Positions 8,536-16,760 of a DNA stretch of 64,000 nucleotides are shown here, one piece after another. Every line of letters starts with the position of its first letter. Position 1 is the stretch's first letter. Under the pieces are notes generated by a model that had not been told where the DNA came from, ran no database searches, and saw only the letters and a list, made by a program, of their open reading frames with translations. Origin of the DNA: Sphingosinicella sp. BN140058 (lineage in GTDB: Bacteria; Pseudomonadota; Alphaproteobacteria; Sphingomonadales; Sphingomonadaceae). The position numbers were made by a program, and so were the translations under genes. The stretch covers positions 2,489,501 to 2,553,500 of the forward strand of contig NZ_CP035501.1 in NCBI RefSeq assembly GCF_004135585.1, read 5' to 3'.

Positions 8536-10623
8536 GTGCTCAGGCAATATGAACTTCTTGAAAAGGTCAGGGGCTACGACCCCGACGCCGACGAGGCGAT
8601 GATCAACCGCGCGTACGTCTTCTCGATGAAAGCGCATGGCAGCCAGACGAGGGCGTCGGGCGATCCCTATTTCAGCCACCCGATCGAGGTGGCCGGAATC
8701 CTGACCGATCTCCACCTCGACGACGAGACGATCGTCACCGCCATTCTTCACGACACGATCGAGGATACGGTCGCGACGCCTGAAGAGATCGATCGGCTGT
8801 TCGGGCCGAACATTGCGCGCCTGGTTGACGGCGTCACCAAGCTTTCCAAGATCGAGGCGCAGAGCGAAAGCCAGCGCGCGGCCGAAAACCTGCGCAAGTT
8901 CCTGCTCGCAATGTCCGGCGACATCCGCGTGCTGCTCGTCAAGCTCGCCGATCGCCTGCACAACATGCGGACCCTCCACTTCATCTCCAACCCGGAGAAG
9001 CGGAAGCGGATCGCGCGCGAGACGATGGACATCTACGCGCCGCTCGCCGAGCGGATCGGCATGTACGAGTTCATGACCGAGATGCAGACGCTCTCGTTCC
9101 GCGAACTCGAGCCCGATGCCTATGCGTCGATCTCCCGCCGCCTCGAACAGCTCCACAAGGGCGAGGGCGATCTGATCGAACGCATCGCCCGCGGCATCAA
9201 GGCGCATCTCGAGGCAAATGGGGTGGAGGCCGAGGTTCAGGGCCGGGAAAAGCACCCCTATTCGATCTGGCGCAAGATGGCCGAACGTCACGTCAGCTTC
9301 GAGCAGCTCTCGGACGTGATGGCGTTTCGGGCGATCGTCTCCAGCAACGAGCAATGCTATCGCACCCTCGGCCTCGTCCACCAGCGCTGGCCCATGGTGC
9401 CCGGCCGCTTCAAGGACTTCATCTCGACGCCCAAGCGCAACGGCTATCAGTCGCTGCACACCACGGTCATCCACGACGAGCAGATGCGGATCGAGATCCA
9501 GATCCGGGATCGAGAGATGCACGCCCGCGCCGAGCACGGGCTTGCCGCGCACTGGGCCTACAAGGAAGGCAAGGCGGCGGCATCGACGCAGCATCCCTGG
9601 ATCAGCGACCTTATCGAGATTCTCGAGCACGCGCAGAGTGCCGAAGAGCTGCTCGAACATACGCGCATGGCGATGTACCAGGATCGGATCTTCGCCTTCA
9701 CGCCGAAAGGAGAGCTGATCCAGCTGCCGAAGGGCGCGACGCCGGTCGATTTCGCCTATGCGGTGCATACCGATCTCGGCGACCAGACCGTCGGAGCGAA
9801 GATCAACGGCCGCGTGATGCCGCTGCGCACCCCGCTCGAAAATGGCGATCAGGTCGAAATCCTGGTCTCGAAGGCGCAGCATCCACAGCCGGGCTGGCTG
9901 AGCTTCGTGGTCACCGGAAAGGCTCGCGCCAAGATCCGTAGGTTCGTCAAGTCGAAGGAACGTGAGGAAACGGTCGCGCTCGGCCGCAAGATCTTCGATG
10001 AGATCGTGCAGCGCCTGCCGAACAGCCTTGGCTGGGAAGCGATGGCAGAGGCGTTGAAACGCCTGAACATTCACGATGACGACGCCTTGATGGAGGCGAT
10101 CGCGCTCAAGCGGATCTCCGACGTGGCCGTGATGGAAGCGCTCATCCCCGGGTCGACCAGCACTGCGGGGGTGAAGCCGCCGCCCCAACGCACCGCCATC
10201 TCGATCAAGGGGCTGACGCCCGGCGTCGCCTTTCAGCTCGCCCCCTGCTGCCACCCGATCCCCGGCGATCGGATCGTCGGCCTGCGCCGGGAGGGCGCCG
10301 AGATCGAGGTCCATATGATCGGATGCGAGCGCCTCGCCGACGGGATCGATGCCGATTGGGTCGATCTTGCCTGGGGGGACGAATCGGATGGGGGCGCCGC
10401 CCAGCTCTGCATCGTCATCCGCAACGAACCGGGATCGCTGGCGGTCGTTGCCGGGGTGCTTGGAAGCCATGGCGCCAACATCGTCAGCATGGATCAGATC
10501 AGCCGTGACGGCAGCTTCCACACGTTCCACCTCGATATCGAGGTGCACGACGTCCAGCATCTGATGCGAATCATCGCGGCGCTGCGCGCGACGGAAGTCG
10601 TCGCCAGCGCCGAGCGCCTGTGA
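8536..10623 (+). CDS. Bifunctional (p)ppGpp synthetase/hydrolase, Rsh/SpoT type
   Basis: A 695-residue RelA/SpoT homologue. The N-terminal HD hydrolase has HDTIED at about residue 72 and is intact. The synthetase domain (about 235-350) shows RFKDFISTPKRNGYQSLHT and EIQIRDREMHARAEHG. A TGS domain follows (FAFTPKGELIQLPKGATP, about 390), then a zinc-finger-like segment (APCCHPIPGD) and a C-terminal ACT domain. Alphaproteobacteria usually have this one long Rsh for the stringent response. The GTG at 8536 is preferred because homologues begin at xLRQYELLE; an ATG at 8491 and one at 8473 are alternatives. It acts in the cytosol, regulated by the ribosome and the acylation or nitrogen state in the family. 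It is followed closely by the DUF411 gene. Confidence 0.95.
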   Translation: MLRQYELLEKVRGYDPDADEAMINRAYVFSMKAHGSQTRASGDPYFSHPIEVAGILTDLHLDDETIVTAILHDTIEDTVATPEEIDRLFGPNIARLVDGVTKLSKIEAQSESQRAAENLRKFLLAMSGDIRVLLVKLADRLHNMRTLHFISNPEKRKRIARETMDIYAPLAERIGMYEFMTEMQTLSFRELEPDAYASISRRLEQLHKGEGDLIERIARGIKAHLEANGVEAEVQGREKHPYSIWRKMAERHVSFEQLSDVMAFRAIVSSNEQCYRTLGLVHQRWPMVPGRFKDFISTPKRNGYQSLHTTVIHDEQMRIEIQIRDREMHARAEHGLAAHWAYKEGKAAASTQHPWISDLIEILEHAQSAEELLEHTRMAMYQDRIFAFTPKGELIQLPKGATPVDFAYAVHTDLGDQTVGAKINGRVMPLRTPLENGDQVEILVSKAQHPQPGWLSFVVTGKARAKIRRFVKSKEREETVALGRKIFDEIVQRLPNSLGWEAMAEALKRLNIHDDDALMEAIALKRISDVAVMEALIPGSTSTAGVKPPPQRTAISIKGLTPGVAFQLAPCCHPIPGDRIVGLRREGAEIEVHMIGCERLADGIDADWVDLAWGDESDGGAAQLCIVIRNEPGSLAVVAGVLGSHGANIVSMDQISRDGSFHTFHLDIEVHDVQHLMRIIAALRATEVVASAERL

Positions 10624-10634
10624 AGGAGAGAAAG

Positions 10635-11108
10635 ATGCGGCACCTTGATCGCCGGGCCATGCTGGGCGCTCTCGCCGGCGGCGCGACCGCCGCCGTGCTC
10701 CCCTGGTCTGCATCGGCGGGCACGCCGGCCGAGTTCGCGATGTTCCGTGATCCGGGCTGCGGCTGCTGCCTGGTCTGGGCGAAGCGGGTGGAAGCCGCCT
10801 TCGGCAAGACGCTGCGGAAGATTGATTCGCCGGACATGGCTGCAGTGAAGCGAACGCACGGCGTGCCCGAGGATCTTCGCTCCTGCCACACCGCCTTGAT
10901 CGGCGGCATCGTCGTCGAAGGGCACGTGCCGCCCGAAGATATCAAGAAGGCGATCGCCCGCCGGTCAGGCGACCTCGCAGGGCTCGCCGTGCCGGGAATG
11001 CCGGCGGGAAGCCCGGGAATGGATGTCGGCCACGACCAGCGCGACGCCTATGAGGTGATCGCCTTTTCGCGCGGCGGCAAGCGCGCCGTCTTCGCGCGCC
11101 ACGGCTGA
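10635..11108 (+). CDS. DUF411 metal-binding-like exported protein
   Basis: A 157-residue protein. The N-terminus has a twin-arginine-like leader (HLDRRAMLGALAGGATAA, cleaved after SASA), so it is probably periplasmic. The mature part begins FRDPGCGCCLVWAKRV, the conserved CGCC motif of DUF411, and contains SCHTALIGG and EGHVPPEDIKK, both conserved. DUF411 proteins are often found with copper-resistance genes and are suspected to bind metal; no copper genes are seen here. AGGAG lies seven bases before the ATG. The gene starts 12 bases after rsh and is followed after four bases by kynA, so the three may be one transcript. The C-terminal AYEVIAFSRGG is also typical. Confidence 0.85.
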   Translation: MRHLDRRAMLGALAGGATAAVLPWSASAGTPAEFAMFRDPGCGCCLVWAKRVEAAFGKTLRKIDSPDMAAVKRTHGVPEDLRSCHTALIGGIVVEGHVPPEDIKKAIARRSGDLAGLAVPGMPAGSPGMDVGHDQRDAYEVIAFSRGGKRAVFARHG

Positions 11109-11112
11109 GGCG

Positions 11113-11916
11113 ATGGCCGACGATGCACCCAAGCCGATCACTTACGGCTCCTATCTGGCGCTGGATGCCGTGCTTGGCGCTCAGCATCCCGTCTCGGAGC
11201 AGAATGACGAAATGCTGTTCGTCATCATCCACCAGACCAAGGAGCTCTGGCTCAAGCAGATCCTGCGCGAAGTGGCGCTGTCGCGCGCTTTGATCGGCGC
11301 CGATTCGCTGGTCCAGGTTCACAAGAGCCTGTCGCGGGTCTCGCGGATCCAGGCGGTGATGACGCTCAGCTGGGACGTGCTCGCGACGATGACGCCGTCC
11401 GATTATTCAAGCTTCCGGAGCGTCCTCGGCGGCAGTTCGGGCTTTCAATCCTATCAGTTCCGCGAATTCGAGTACCGCCTCGGTCTCAAGGATGGCGGCC
11501 ACTTGCGCTTCCAGGAAGAGGGTTCCGACGCGCATGGAGCCCTGGTTGCTGCGCTCGAGGAGCCGAGCCTCTGGGACGAAGCCAACAAGGCACTCGCCCG
11601 TGCCGGGTTCGCGTTGCCCGAGGAAGCCGTCGCACGGGATTGGCGGGAGCCGTATGTTCCCAGCGACGGTGTCGAGGCGGCCTGGGCGGAGATCTATCGG
11701 GACACGACCCGCTGGTGGCCCTTTTATCAGCTCGCCGAAAAGCTCGTCGACATCGACGATGCTCTTGCCACCTGGCGACACAAGCACGTCGTCACGGTCG
11801 AGCGGATCATCGGTGCGAAGCGCGGCACCGGGGGGACCGCGGGGGTCGCCTATCTGCAGACGACCATCGGGAAGCGCGCCTTCCCCGAATTATGGTCGTT
11901 GCGCACGCGGATCTGA
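11113..11916 (+). CDS. kynA: Tryptophan 2,3-dioxygenase
   Basis: A 267-residue heme dioxygenase that opens the indole ring of L-tryptophan to N-formylkynurenine, the first step of the kynurenine pathway. Conserved blocks are ITYGSYLALD, QNDEMLFVIIHQTKELWLKQ (active-site region), SSGFQSYQFREFEYRLG and the C-terminal GTGGTAGVAYLQ loop. The heme-ligand His is expected in WRHKHVVTVERIIG. Length is normal for the bacterial enzyme. No formamidase or kynureninase gene is present in the window, so the rest of the pathway must be elsewhere or absent. The gene begins four bases after the DUF411 gene and is convergent with the protease at 11924. Confidence 0.96.
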   Translation: MADDAPKPITYGSYLALDAVLGAQHPVSEQNDEMLFVIIHQTKELWLKQILREVALSRALIGADSLVQVHKSLSRVSRIQAVMTLSWDVLATMTPSDYSSFRSVLGGSSGFQSYQFREFEYRLGLKDGGHLRFQEEGSDAHGALVAALEEPSLWDEANKALARAGFALPEEAVARDWREPYVPSDGVEAAWAEIYRDTTRWWPFYQLAEKLVDIDDALATWRHKHVVTVERIIGAKRGTGGTAGVAYLQTTIGKRAFPELWSLRTRI

Positions 11917-11923
11917 TTTCGGA

Positions 11924-12916
11924 TCAAGGCTGCGGTGCCGGCTTGCCAAGCGCAGCAATTTCCTCGCGGGTGATCCGCTCCCGAACCGAGAGGCTCGGAT
12001 GGGTTCGAAAGATTTGCGGCAGAGCATCGTAGCGGCCGAGGTAACGCCGCCAGAAGGGTATCGCGGCGTTCACGTCGAACCCGGCCCGCCACATCAGCCG
12101 AATGCCGAAACGATCGGCCTCCTCCTCGGTTTTCCACACCCGCGACGCATTCTTGCCGATCCCGCGCAAGATGCCCTTGCGAGGGACCCCTTGCTCGTCG
12201 AGCAGGTCCGGGTGCTTGAGGATGTTGTGGGAAAGCTCATGTCCGAGGACGACCGCAACCTCGTCGTCATTCTTCAGAAAATCGAGCAATGCCGTCGTCA
12301 TGATCACCGTCGATCCGCTCGCAAAGGCATTGACCTGCGTGGATCGGGCGAGCCGCACACGGCCATAGCAGCCGCGCTCCGATTCGAGCGTGAGCTCCAT
12401 CGTCCGTCCTTCGCGCAGGACTTGCAGCCTGGCCGGGCCCTTGCGCAGCGCCGCCTCCAACCGCGTCTCCTCGGCCTCGGCACGCTTGCGCCATAGCTTC
12501 CGTTTGGCCTCGGCCGCGATCGAGGCGCCGCTGGCGAACGCGTCTCCGTTGACCGCCAGCAACACGTCGCCGGCCTGAAGGCCGGCGCGGAAGGCCGGCG
12601 TGTCGGCAAGCACGCTGAGAATGCCCGGCCCCCGGTCGAGCGCATAACGATCCATCATCTGCGCCCGATCGGCGGGCCCGTATTCGGCAAGATGATGGAA
12701 GAGCATCCCGGTAAGCGGGTGCGTTTCCGGGCAGATGGGGCCGCCGCTCCGTGCCAGGCGGTAGGCGATCGCCGCGACCCTGGCGTCGCTCTCGCGAAGG
12801 GTGGAAGCAATCGGGGAGCTCCCGTGCGTCTGCCCGAATGCGGCCGCACTCCACGACAATATGATGGCGCAGAGAACAGCAAGTGCTTGTGGGCGGATCA
12901 CGATGTCTTTGAGCAC
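11924..12916 (-). CDS. PDZ-containing M48-family metalloprotease, exported
   Basis: A 330-residue protein with a signal peptide (residues 1-28, hydrophobic core ALAVLCAIILSWSAAAF). A PDZ-like domain lies at about 95-185 (GILSVLADTPAFRAGLQAGD), inserted before the protease core. The zinc site is VVLGHELSHNI (HExxH at 226-230) and the third ligand lies in EEEADRFG near 265. This is the M48/BepA-LoiP type, usually involved in outer-membrane protein quality control in the periplasm. Two Cys (62 and 183) could form a disulfide. The gene is convergent with kynA, eight bases apart. Confidence 0.9.
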   Translation of the reverse strand: MLKDIVIRPQALAVLCAIILSWSAAAFGQTHGSSPIASTLRESDARVAAIAYRLARSGGPICPETHPLTGMLFHHLAEYGPADRAQMMDRYALDRGPGILSVLADTPAFRAGLQAGDVLLAVNGDAFASGASIAAEAKRKLWRKRAEAEETRLEAALRKGPARLQVLREGRTMELTLESERGCYGRVRLARSTQVNAFASGSTVIMTTALLDFLKNDDEVAVVLGHELSHNILKHPDLLDEQGVPRKGILRGIGKNASRVWKTEEEADRFGIRLMWRAGFDVNAAIPFWRRYLGRYDALPQIFRTHPSLSVRERITREEIAALGKPAPQP

Positions 12917-12988
12917 GGCTGGGAGCGGAGTCCGGATCGGCGGGGGATGAAGAAGGGCGCAGGCGGAGACCTCACCTGCTCAGCACAC

Positions 12989-13021
12989 AAAAAAGGGCCG
13001 GATGAACGCGTCACCCGACCC
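12989..13021 (-). terminator. Rho-independent terminator of the small membrane protein gene
   Basis: Read on the minus strand, GGGTCGGGTGA pairs with TCATCCGGCCC around a short loop, followed by six T residues. It lies just after the stop at 13047. Confidence 0.8.
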
Positions 13022-13046
13022 CAATTCGTCTTTATGCGAGCGCCCG

Positions 13047-13277
13047 TTACGGGGTGGTCGGCAGATCGTCGTCGTCGTCGCTGGTCGCGGCGAGAACGCC
13101 GAGCACGACTGCGACAAGAGCGATCAACGGGATGATGAAGCCGCCACGAAGCGCGCTGCCCGAATCGATGGACTCGCTCGCCGGGGCGATCTCAGCCGCG
13201 CTCTGCGCAGCGGCGACGGTCGGCGCCGTCATCAACGCAACCGCAGCGGTCGCAACAACTAGTCCCTTGAAACCCAC
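13047..13277 (-). CDS. Small exported protein with one membrane helix and acidic tail
   Basis: A 76-residue protein, unrecognised. Starting from GTG it reads a hydrophobic leader (LVVATAAVALMTAPTVAAAQ, likely signal peptide), a short polar part, a transmembrane helix (FIIPLIALVAVVLGVLAA) and an acidic end TSDDDDDLPTTP. The start at 13277 is chosen because GGAG lies eight bases before it; a TTG at 13301 is in frame but has no such site. Similar tiny proteins are common in sphingomonads, to my recollection, but no function is known. It has its own terminator and a divergent upstream region with an inverted repeat. Confidence 0.6.
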   Translation of the reverse strand: MGFKGLVVATAAVALMTAPTVAAAQSAAEIAPASESIDSGSALRGGFIIPLIALVAVVLGVLAATSDDDDDLPTTP

Positions 13278-13587
13278 GTCAGCTTCTCCCTTCGTACTCA
13301 AAATCTGATCTTCTCGATTTCACCGCTTAACTATCCGAGGTGGTAGCAGATGTCCACCCCGAAACGTTCCCGCCCTCCATCGCGGGCCGGCTCGTAAACA
13401 GCCTATGGTTTACGAAAGCTGAAACACGAACTCCGTACACCAAAAAAGGCTGCGGCGCGCTGGTTATCTTGACGTGCCTGTTGCAAAGAAGCGACAGGCA
13501 AGGCCGTCCGATCGGCCCCTGCTTGCGGCGAAAAGGTTTAGCTTCCAAGGGGTTGAGATGTTCGTCGGCGGAGAGGTACGTGCATTG
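13278..13587. other. Intergenic region with an inverted repeat
   Basis: About 310 bases without a gene between two divergent genes for exported proteins. The main visible structure is the perfect inverted repeat at 13392-13415. An in-frame upstream extension of the plus-strand gene exists (GTG at 13474, ATG at 13558 with AAGGGG five bases before it), so part of the region could be coding. Nothing else was seen. Confidence 0.5.
13392..13415. promoter_or_regulatory. Perfect inverted repeat, possible operator
   Basis: TCGTAAAC (13392-13399) and GTTTACGA (13408-13415) are exact inverse complements separated by eight bases, centred about 120 bases from one start and 185 from the other. The size fits a dimeric repressor site, but the regulator is unknown. 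Confidence 0.35.
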
Positions 13588-14166
13588 ATGAAGGAAGCTG
13601 TCCGAATCTGGTCTGCGCTGCTCGCAGCAATCCTGTTGCTGCTTGCCGCAGGCCCTGCCTCGGCGGCGGTACAAATCACCTTCTACTCGAAGGAACTCGG
13701 CGCCTCCTTCCCCCATGCGTTCGTCATTCTCGAAGGCACGCTCGATCGGACCGGCGAGCGAATCGCTGAGGATTATGGTTTCACCGCCAAGACGGTGAGC
13801 CCCGCGATACTCCTCGGGCGGGTGAAGGGGGAGGTGGTGAGCGACCACAAGCCCGATTACGTGCGCGCCAGCGACAAGCATTTCACTCTCACCCTCACCG
13901 ATGACGATTATGATCGGGTGATGGCGACGATCGCTCGCTGGCGGACGGCGAAGCAGCCCTCCTACTCGCTGGACAAGGCGAATTGCATTCACTTCGTCGG
14001 AGAGATCGCGACCACGCTCGGCATGGACAGCGCCCCGCGAAAGGGCCTGATGCGGCGGCCTCGGTCGTTCCTGGAGGCGCTCACCGCCGACAACCGAAGC
14101 TGGCTCGTCGCGCACAATGCCGTGATTCATCGAACCCAGAAAGCCGCGGCTGCGCCGGGCGCTTGA
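13588..14166 (+). CDS. Exported protein of unknown function with a Cys-containing NCxxFV motif
   Basis: A 192-residue protein from the ATG at 13588. It begins with a clear signal peptide (MKEAVRIWSALLAAILLLL, cleaved after PASAA). The mature part opens VQITFYSKELGASFPHAFV and later has ANCIHFVGEIATTLGM. A His in the first block and a Cys in the second are the order seen in some papain-like folds, but I do not recognise a named family. The start is uncertain: ATG 13558 has a better ribosome-binding site, 13588 a better signal peptide. The downstream dehydrogenase begins about 90 bases later. Confidence 0.7.
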   Translation: MKEAVRIWSALLAAILLLLAAGPASAAVQITFYSKELGASFPHAFVILEGTLDRTGERIAEDYGFTAKTVSPAILLGRVKGEVVSDHKPDYVRASDKHFTLTLTDDDYDRVMATIARWRTAKQPSYSLDKANCIHFVGEIATTLGMDSAPRKGLMRRPRSFLEALTADNRSWLVAHNAVIHRTQKAAAAPGA

Positions 14167-14191
14167 CAGGCGTCACCGGTTTGCCGTTAGC
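14163..14191 (+). promoter_or_regulatory. Possible promoter of the polysaccharide dehydrogenase gene
   Basis: TTGACA at 14163-14168 overlaps the stop codon of the previous gene. TTAGCC lies 18 bases after it. The -35 is consensus, the -10 poor. Leader of about 60 bases to the ATG at 14258. Confidence 0.3.
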
Positions 14192-14257
14192 CGCGCGCCG
14201 GGGGCTCTTTCGAAACATTCCGAGCCTTTTTGATTCCTTCAATCCAAGCGAGGTCGC

Positions 14258-15532
14258 ATGAGCGCGTCCAGTCAAGATCATATCGTCGTCGTCGGCCTGG
14301 GTTATGTCGGGCTTCCACTTGCGGTCGCGCTGGCCAAGAGTTTCGACGTGACCGGCCTCGATATCGATCGGCGACGGGTCGAGGAGCTGCGCAACGGCCA
14401 CGATCGGACCCACGAGGTCGACGGAGAGATACTGAAGGCCTCGCGCCTCAAGCTGACCAGCGAAGCGCGTGAAGGCGCCGGTGCCGACGTCTACATCGTC
14501 ACGGTACCGACACCGGTCGATGCCGCCAATCAGCCGGATCTTGGGCCCGTCATCGGCGCCACCCGTTCGGTCGCCAAGTTGCTCGATCCCGCGCGCAAGG
14601 CGATCGTCGTCTACGAAAGCACCGTCTACCCCGGAGTCACCGACGAGATATGCGGGCCGCTGATCGAAGAGGTCTCCGGCCTGGTCCGCGGCCGCGATTT
14701 CTTCCTCGGCTATTCGCCGGAACGGATCAATCCGGGCGACCGTGAGCATACCGTCGACCGGATCGTGAAAGTGATCGCAGGGGAAAATGACGAGATCACC
14801 GAACGGCTGGCTGCCATTTACGGGGCCGTGACCAGCGCCGGCGTGTTTCGCGCCAAGTCGATTCGTGCGGCGGAAGCTGCGAAGGTGATCGAGAATGCCC
14901 AGCGCGACATCAACATCGCCTTCATGAACGAGATCACCCAGATCTTCTCCAAGCTCCACATCTCGATATGGGACGTGCTCGAGGCCGCCGGCACGAAGTG
15001 GAACTTCCTCAAGTTCCAGCCGGGCCTGGTCGGCGGCCACTGCATCGGGGTGGATCCTTACTACCTGAGCTACAGGGCGCAGCAGCTCGGCCAGGAGCCG
15101 CACGTCATCCTCTCGGGCCGGTCCACCAATGACGGCATGGGTGCGTGGGTCGCGGACCAGCTGCACGGCCGTCTCGGCCGTGCCGGCAAGGCGCTGATCA
15201 TGGGCCTCGCCTTCAAGGAAAACGTGCCGGACCTTCGCAACAGCCGGGTAATCGACGTCATCCGACGCCTTGAAGCCGTCGGCCACGAGGTCGTCGTTCA
15301 CGATCCGCTGGCAGACCCGGCCGAGGCCGACCATGAATATGGCATCGCGCTTGCTGCCGACGGTCTGGAAGGAAGCTATGATCTGGTTCTGGTCGCAGTT
15401 CCGCACGAAGCCTATTCGGCGCTGTCCGATGAGCAGCTGCAGGGGCTGGTGAAGCAGGGTGGCCTGCTCGCCGACCTCAAGAATCTGTACGCGCGGCGCC
15501 CGCTCAGCGGCGTCGATCGCTGGAGCCTCTAA
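14258..15532 (+). CDS. UDP-sugar 6-dehydrogenase, TviB/WbpO type
   Basis: A 424-residue NAD-dependent enzyme that oxidises C6 of a UDP-hexose or UDP-HexNAc twice to the uronic acid. The N-terminal Rossmann motif is VVVGLGYVGLPLAVALA. The catalytic Cys is in GGHCIGVDPYYL (C262), and GYSPERINPGD and LVGGHC are diagnostic of the TviB/WbpO/WbpA branch (UDP-GlcNAc or UDP-GalNAc dehydrogenase), not of the Ugd branch. It is the first gene of the polysaccharide locus, with GAGG just before the ATG. With the AsnB-like amidotransferase at 40391 it could provide an amidated HexNAc-uronic acid. The exact substrate needs biochemical proof. It is convergent with the epimerase gene. Confidence 0.92.
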   Translation: MSASSQDHIVVVGLGYVGLPLAVALAKSFDVTGLDIDRRRVEELRNGHDRTHEVDGEILKASRLKLTSEAREGAGADVYIVTVPTPVDAANQPDLGPVIGATRSVAKLLDPARKAIVVYESTVYPGVTDEICGPLIEEVSGLVRGRDFFLGYSPERINPGDREHTVDRIVKVIAGENDEITERLAAIYGAVTSAGVFRAKSIRAAEAAKVIENAQRDINIAFMNEITQIFSKLHISIWDVLEAAGTKWNFLKFQPGLVGGHCIGVDPYYLSYRAQQLGQEPHVILSGRSTNDGMGAWVADQLHGRLGRAGKALIMGLAFKENVPDLRNSRVIDVIRRLEAVGHEVVVHDPLADPAEADHEYGIALAADGLEGSYDLVLVAVPHEAYSALSDEQLQGLVKQGGLLADLKNLYARRPLSGVDRWSL

Positions 15533-15537
15533 AGGAA

Positions 15538-15565
15538 GAGGCGACGGTCCCGTGACCGCCGCCTC
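15538..15565. terminator. Hairpin between convergent sugar genes
   Basis: GAGGCG-A-CGGTC (15538-15549) pairs with GACCG-C-CGCCTC (15554-15565) with one mismatch and a four-base loop. On the minus strand it is followed by a pyrimidine-rich CTTCCTTT, so it may terminate the epimerase transcript; on the plus strand there is no T-run. Confidence 0.5.
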
Positions 15566-15604
15566 AACCTCTGCTCGGCGCACCTTCAAAGGAGCGGGTA
15601 GCGG

Positions 15605-16600
15605 TCAAAGACCGTGGTAACTTTTGTACCAGTCGACGAAGCGCGGAACGCCTTCGTCGATCGTGGTCGCCGGCTCGAAGCCGAGGTCGCGCTGAATCGC
15701 GCTGATGTCGGCATAGGTGTCGCGCACATCGCCCGCCTGCATCGGCAGCAGCTGCTTCTCGGCTTCGCGGCCACAGGCCTGCTCGATCAGGGAGATCATC
15801 CGCGTGAGCTCCTCCGAACGATGGTTGCCGATATTGTAGAGACGATGCGGGCTGCGGCTGCCGCCTGCCTTGATCTCCCCGTCATCCGGTGCCGGATTGT
15901 CGTGACAGGCGACGATGCCGCTGACGATATCGTCGATATAGGTGAAGTCGCGGCGCATGTTGCCCTCCCCGAACACGTTGATCGGCTCGCCGGCGAAGAT
16001 CGCCTTGGTGAACAGCCACATCGCCATATCCGGGCGCCCCCAGGGTCCGTACACGGTGAAGAAGCGCAAACCGGTCTGGGGCAGGCGGTAAAGGTGCGAA
16101 TAGGTCTCGCTGATAAGCTCGTCGGCCTTCTTGGTGGCGGCATAAAGCGAGAGCGGCTGGTCGACCCGATCCTCCACCCGGAACGGCAGCGTGTCGTTGC
16201 CGCCATAGACTGACGACGACGAGGCGTAGACGAAATTGGCGAGTTGCCGATGGCGGGCGAGCTCGAGCATGTTGAGATGCCCGACTAGGTTGGAATGCAC
16301 GTAGGCGTGCGGGTTCTCGATCGAGTAGCGGACGCCCGCCTGGGCGCCGAGGTGGATGACCTTGTCGAACGACTTGCCAGCCATTGCCTCGGTCAGCGCC
16401 GCATTGTCGGCAAAATCCGTCTCCAGAAAGGTGAAGCCGTTGTGGCGCCGCTGGAGTTCGGCGATCCGGTCGCGCTTCAGCTTGGTGCTGTAATAATCGT
16501 TGACGGCGTCGAGCCCGATCACCTGCTCGCCGCGCGCCATCAGACGGTCGCTCACGTGGAAGCCTATGAAGCCGGCGGCGCCGGTCACGAGTGTGGTCAT
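15605..16600 (-). CDS. UDP-glucuronate 4-epimerase-like, NAD-dependent
   Basis: A 331-residue extended SDR. It starts MTTLVTGAAGFIGFHVSDRL with the NAD-binding GAAGFIG. LDAVNDYYSTKLKRDR is the block typical of UDP-glucuronate 4-epimerases (CapI/LpsL, giving UDP-galacturonate). The catalytic SSSSVYG and YAATKKADE (YxxxK) are present. The frame runs open to 16657, but the ATG at 16600 begins the fold exactly. The enzyme would work on uronic acids in the cytosol. No UDP-glucose dehydrogenase of the Ugd branch is in the window, so UDP-GlcA would come from elsewhere or from the dehydrogenase at 14258. It is divergent from the priming transferase gene. Confidence 0.88.
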   Translation of the reverse strand: MTTLVTGAAGFIGFHVSDRLMARGEQVIGLDAVNDYYSTKLKRDRIAELQRRHNGFTFLETDFADNAALTEAMAGKSFDKVIHLGAQAGVRYSIENPHAYVHSNLVGHLNMLELARHRQLANFVYASSSSVYGGNDTLPFRVEDRVDQPLSLYAATKKADELISETYSHLYRLPQTGLRFFTVYGPWGRPDMAMWLFTKAIFAGEPINVFGEGNMRRDFTYIDDIVSGIVACHDNPAPDDGEIKAGGSRSPHRLYNIGNHRSEELTRMISLIEQACGREAEKQLLPMQAGDVRDTYADISAIQRDLGFEPATTIDEGVPRFVDWYKSYHGL

Positions 16601-16760
16601 CGTTTCTGCCTGATTTAAGCTGAGGAAGAACGCCCTTAACCGAAGCCTGCCTTCCAACTCAACGCCCCTGCGCTGCGCACGCGTCCCAATGTGCGGCCGC
16701 GACGAGGCGAGGAAGCTCCGTCATCGCTCCGCCTTTCACTTGGCGGAGTAGACTTGACCG

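Noticed and set aside
8449..10713. Open frame of over 700 codons opposite rsh
   Set aside because: Antisense shadow of a conserved enzyme gene; no ribosome-binding site or domain.
14081..15589. Open frame opposite the UDP-sugar dehydrogenase
   Set aside because: Antisense shadow with no domain.
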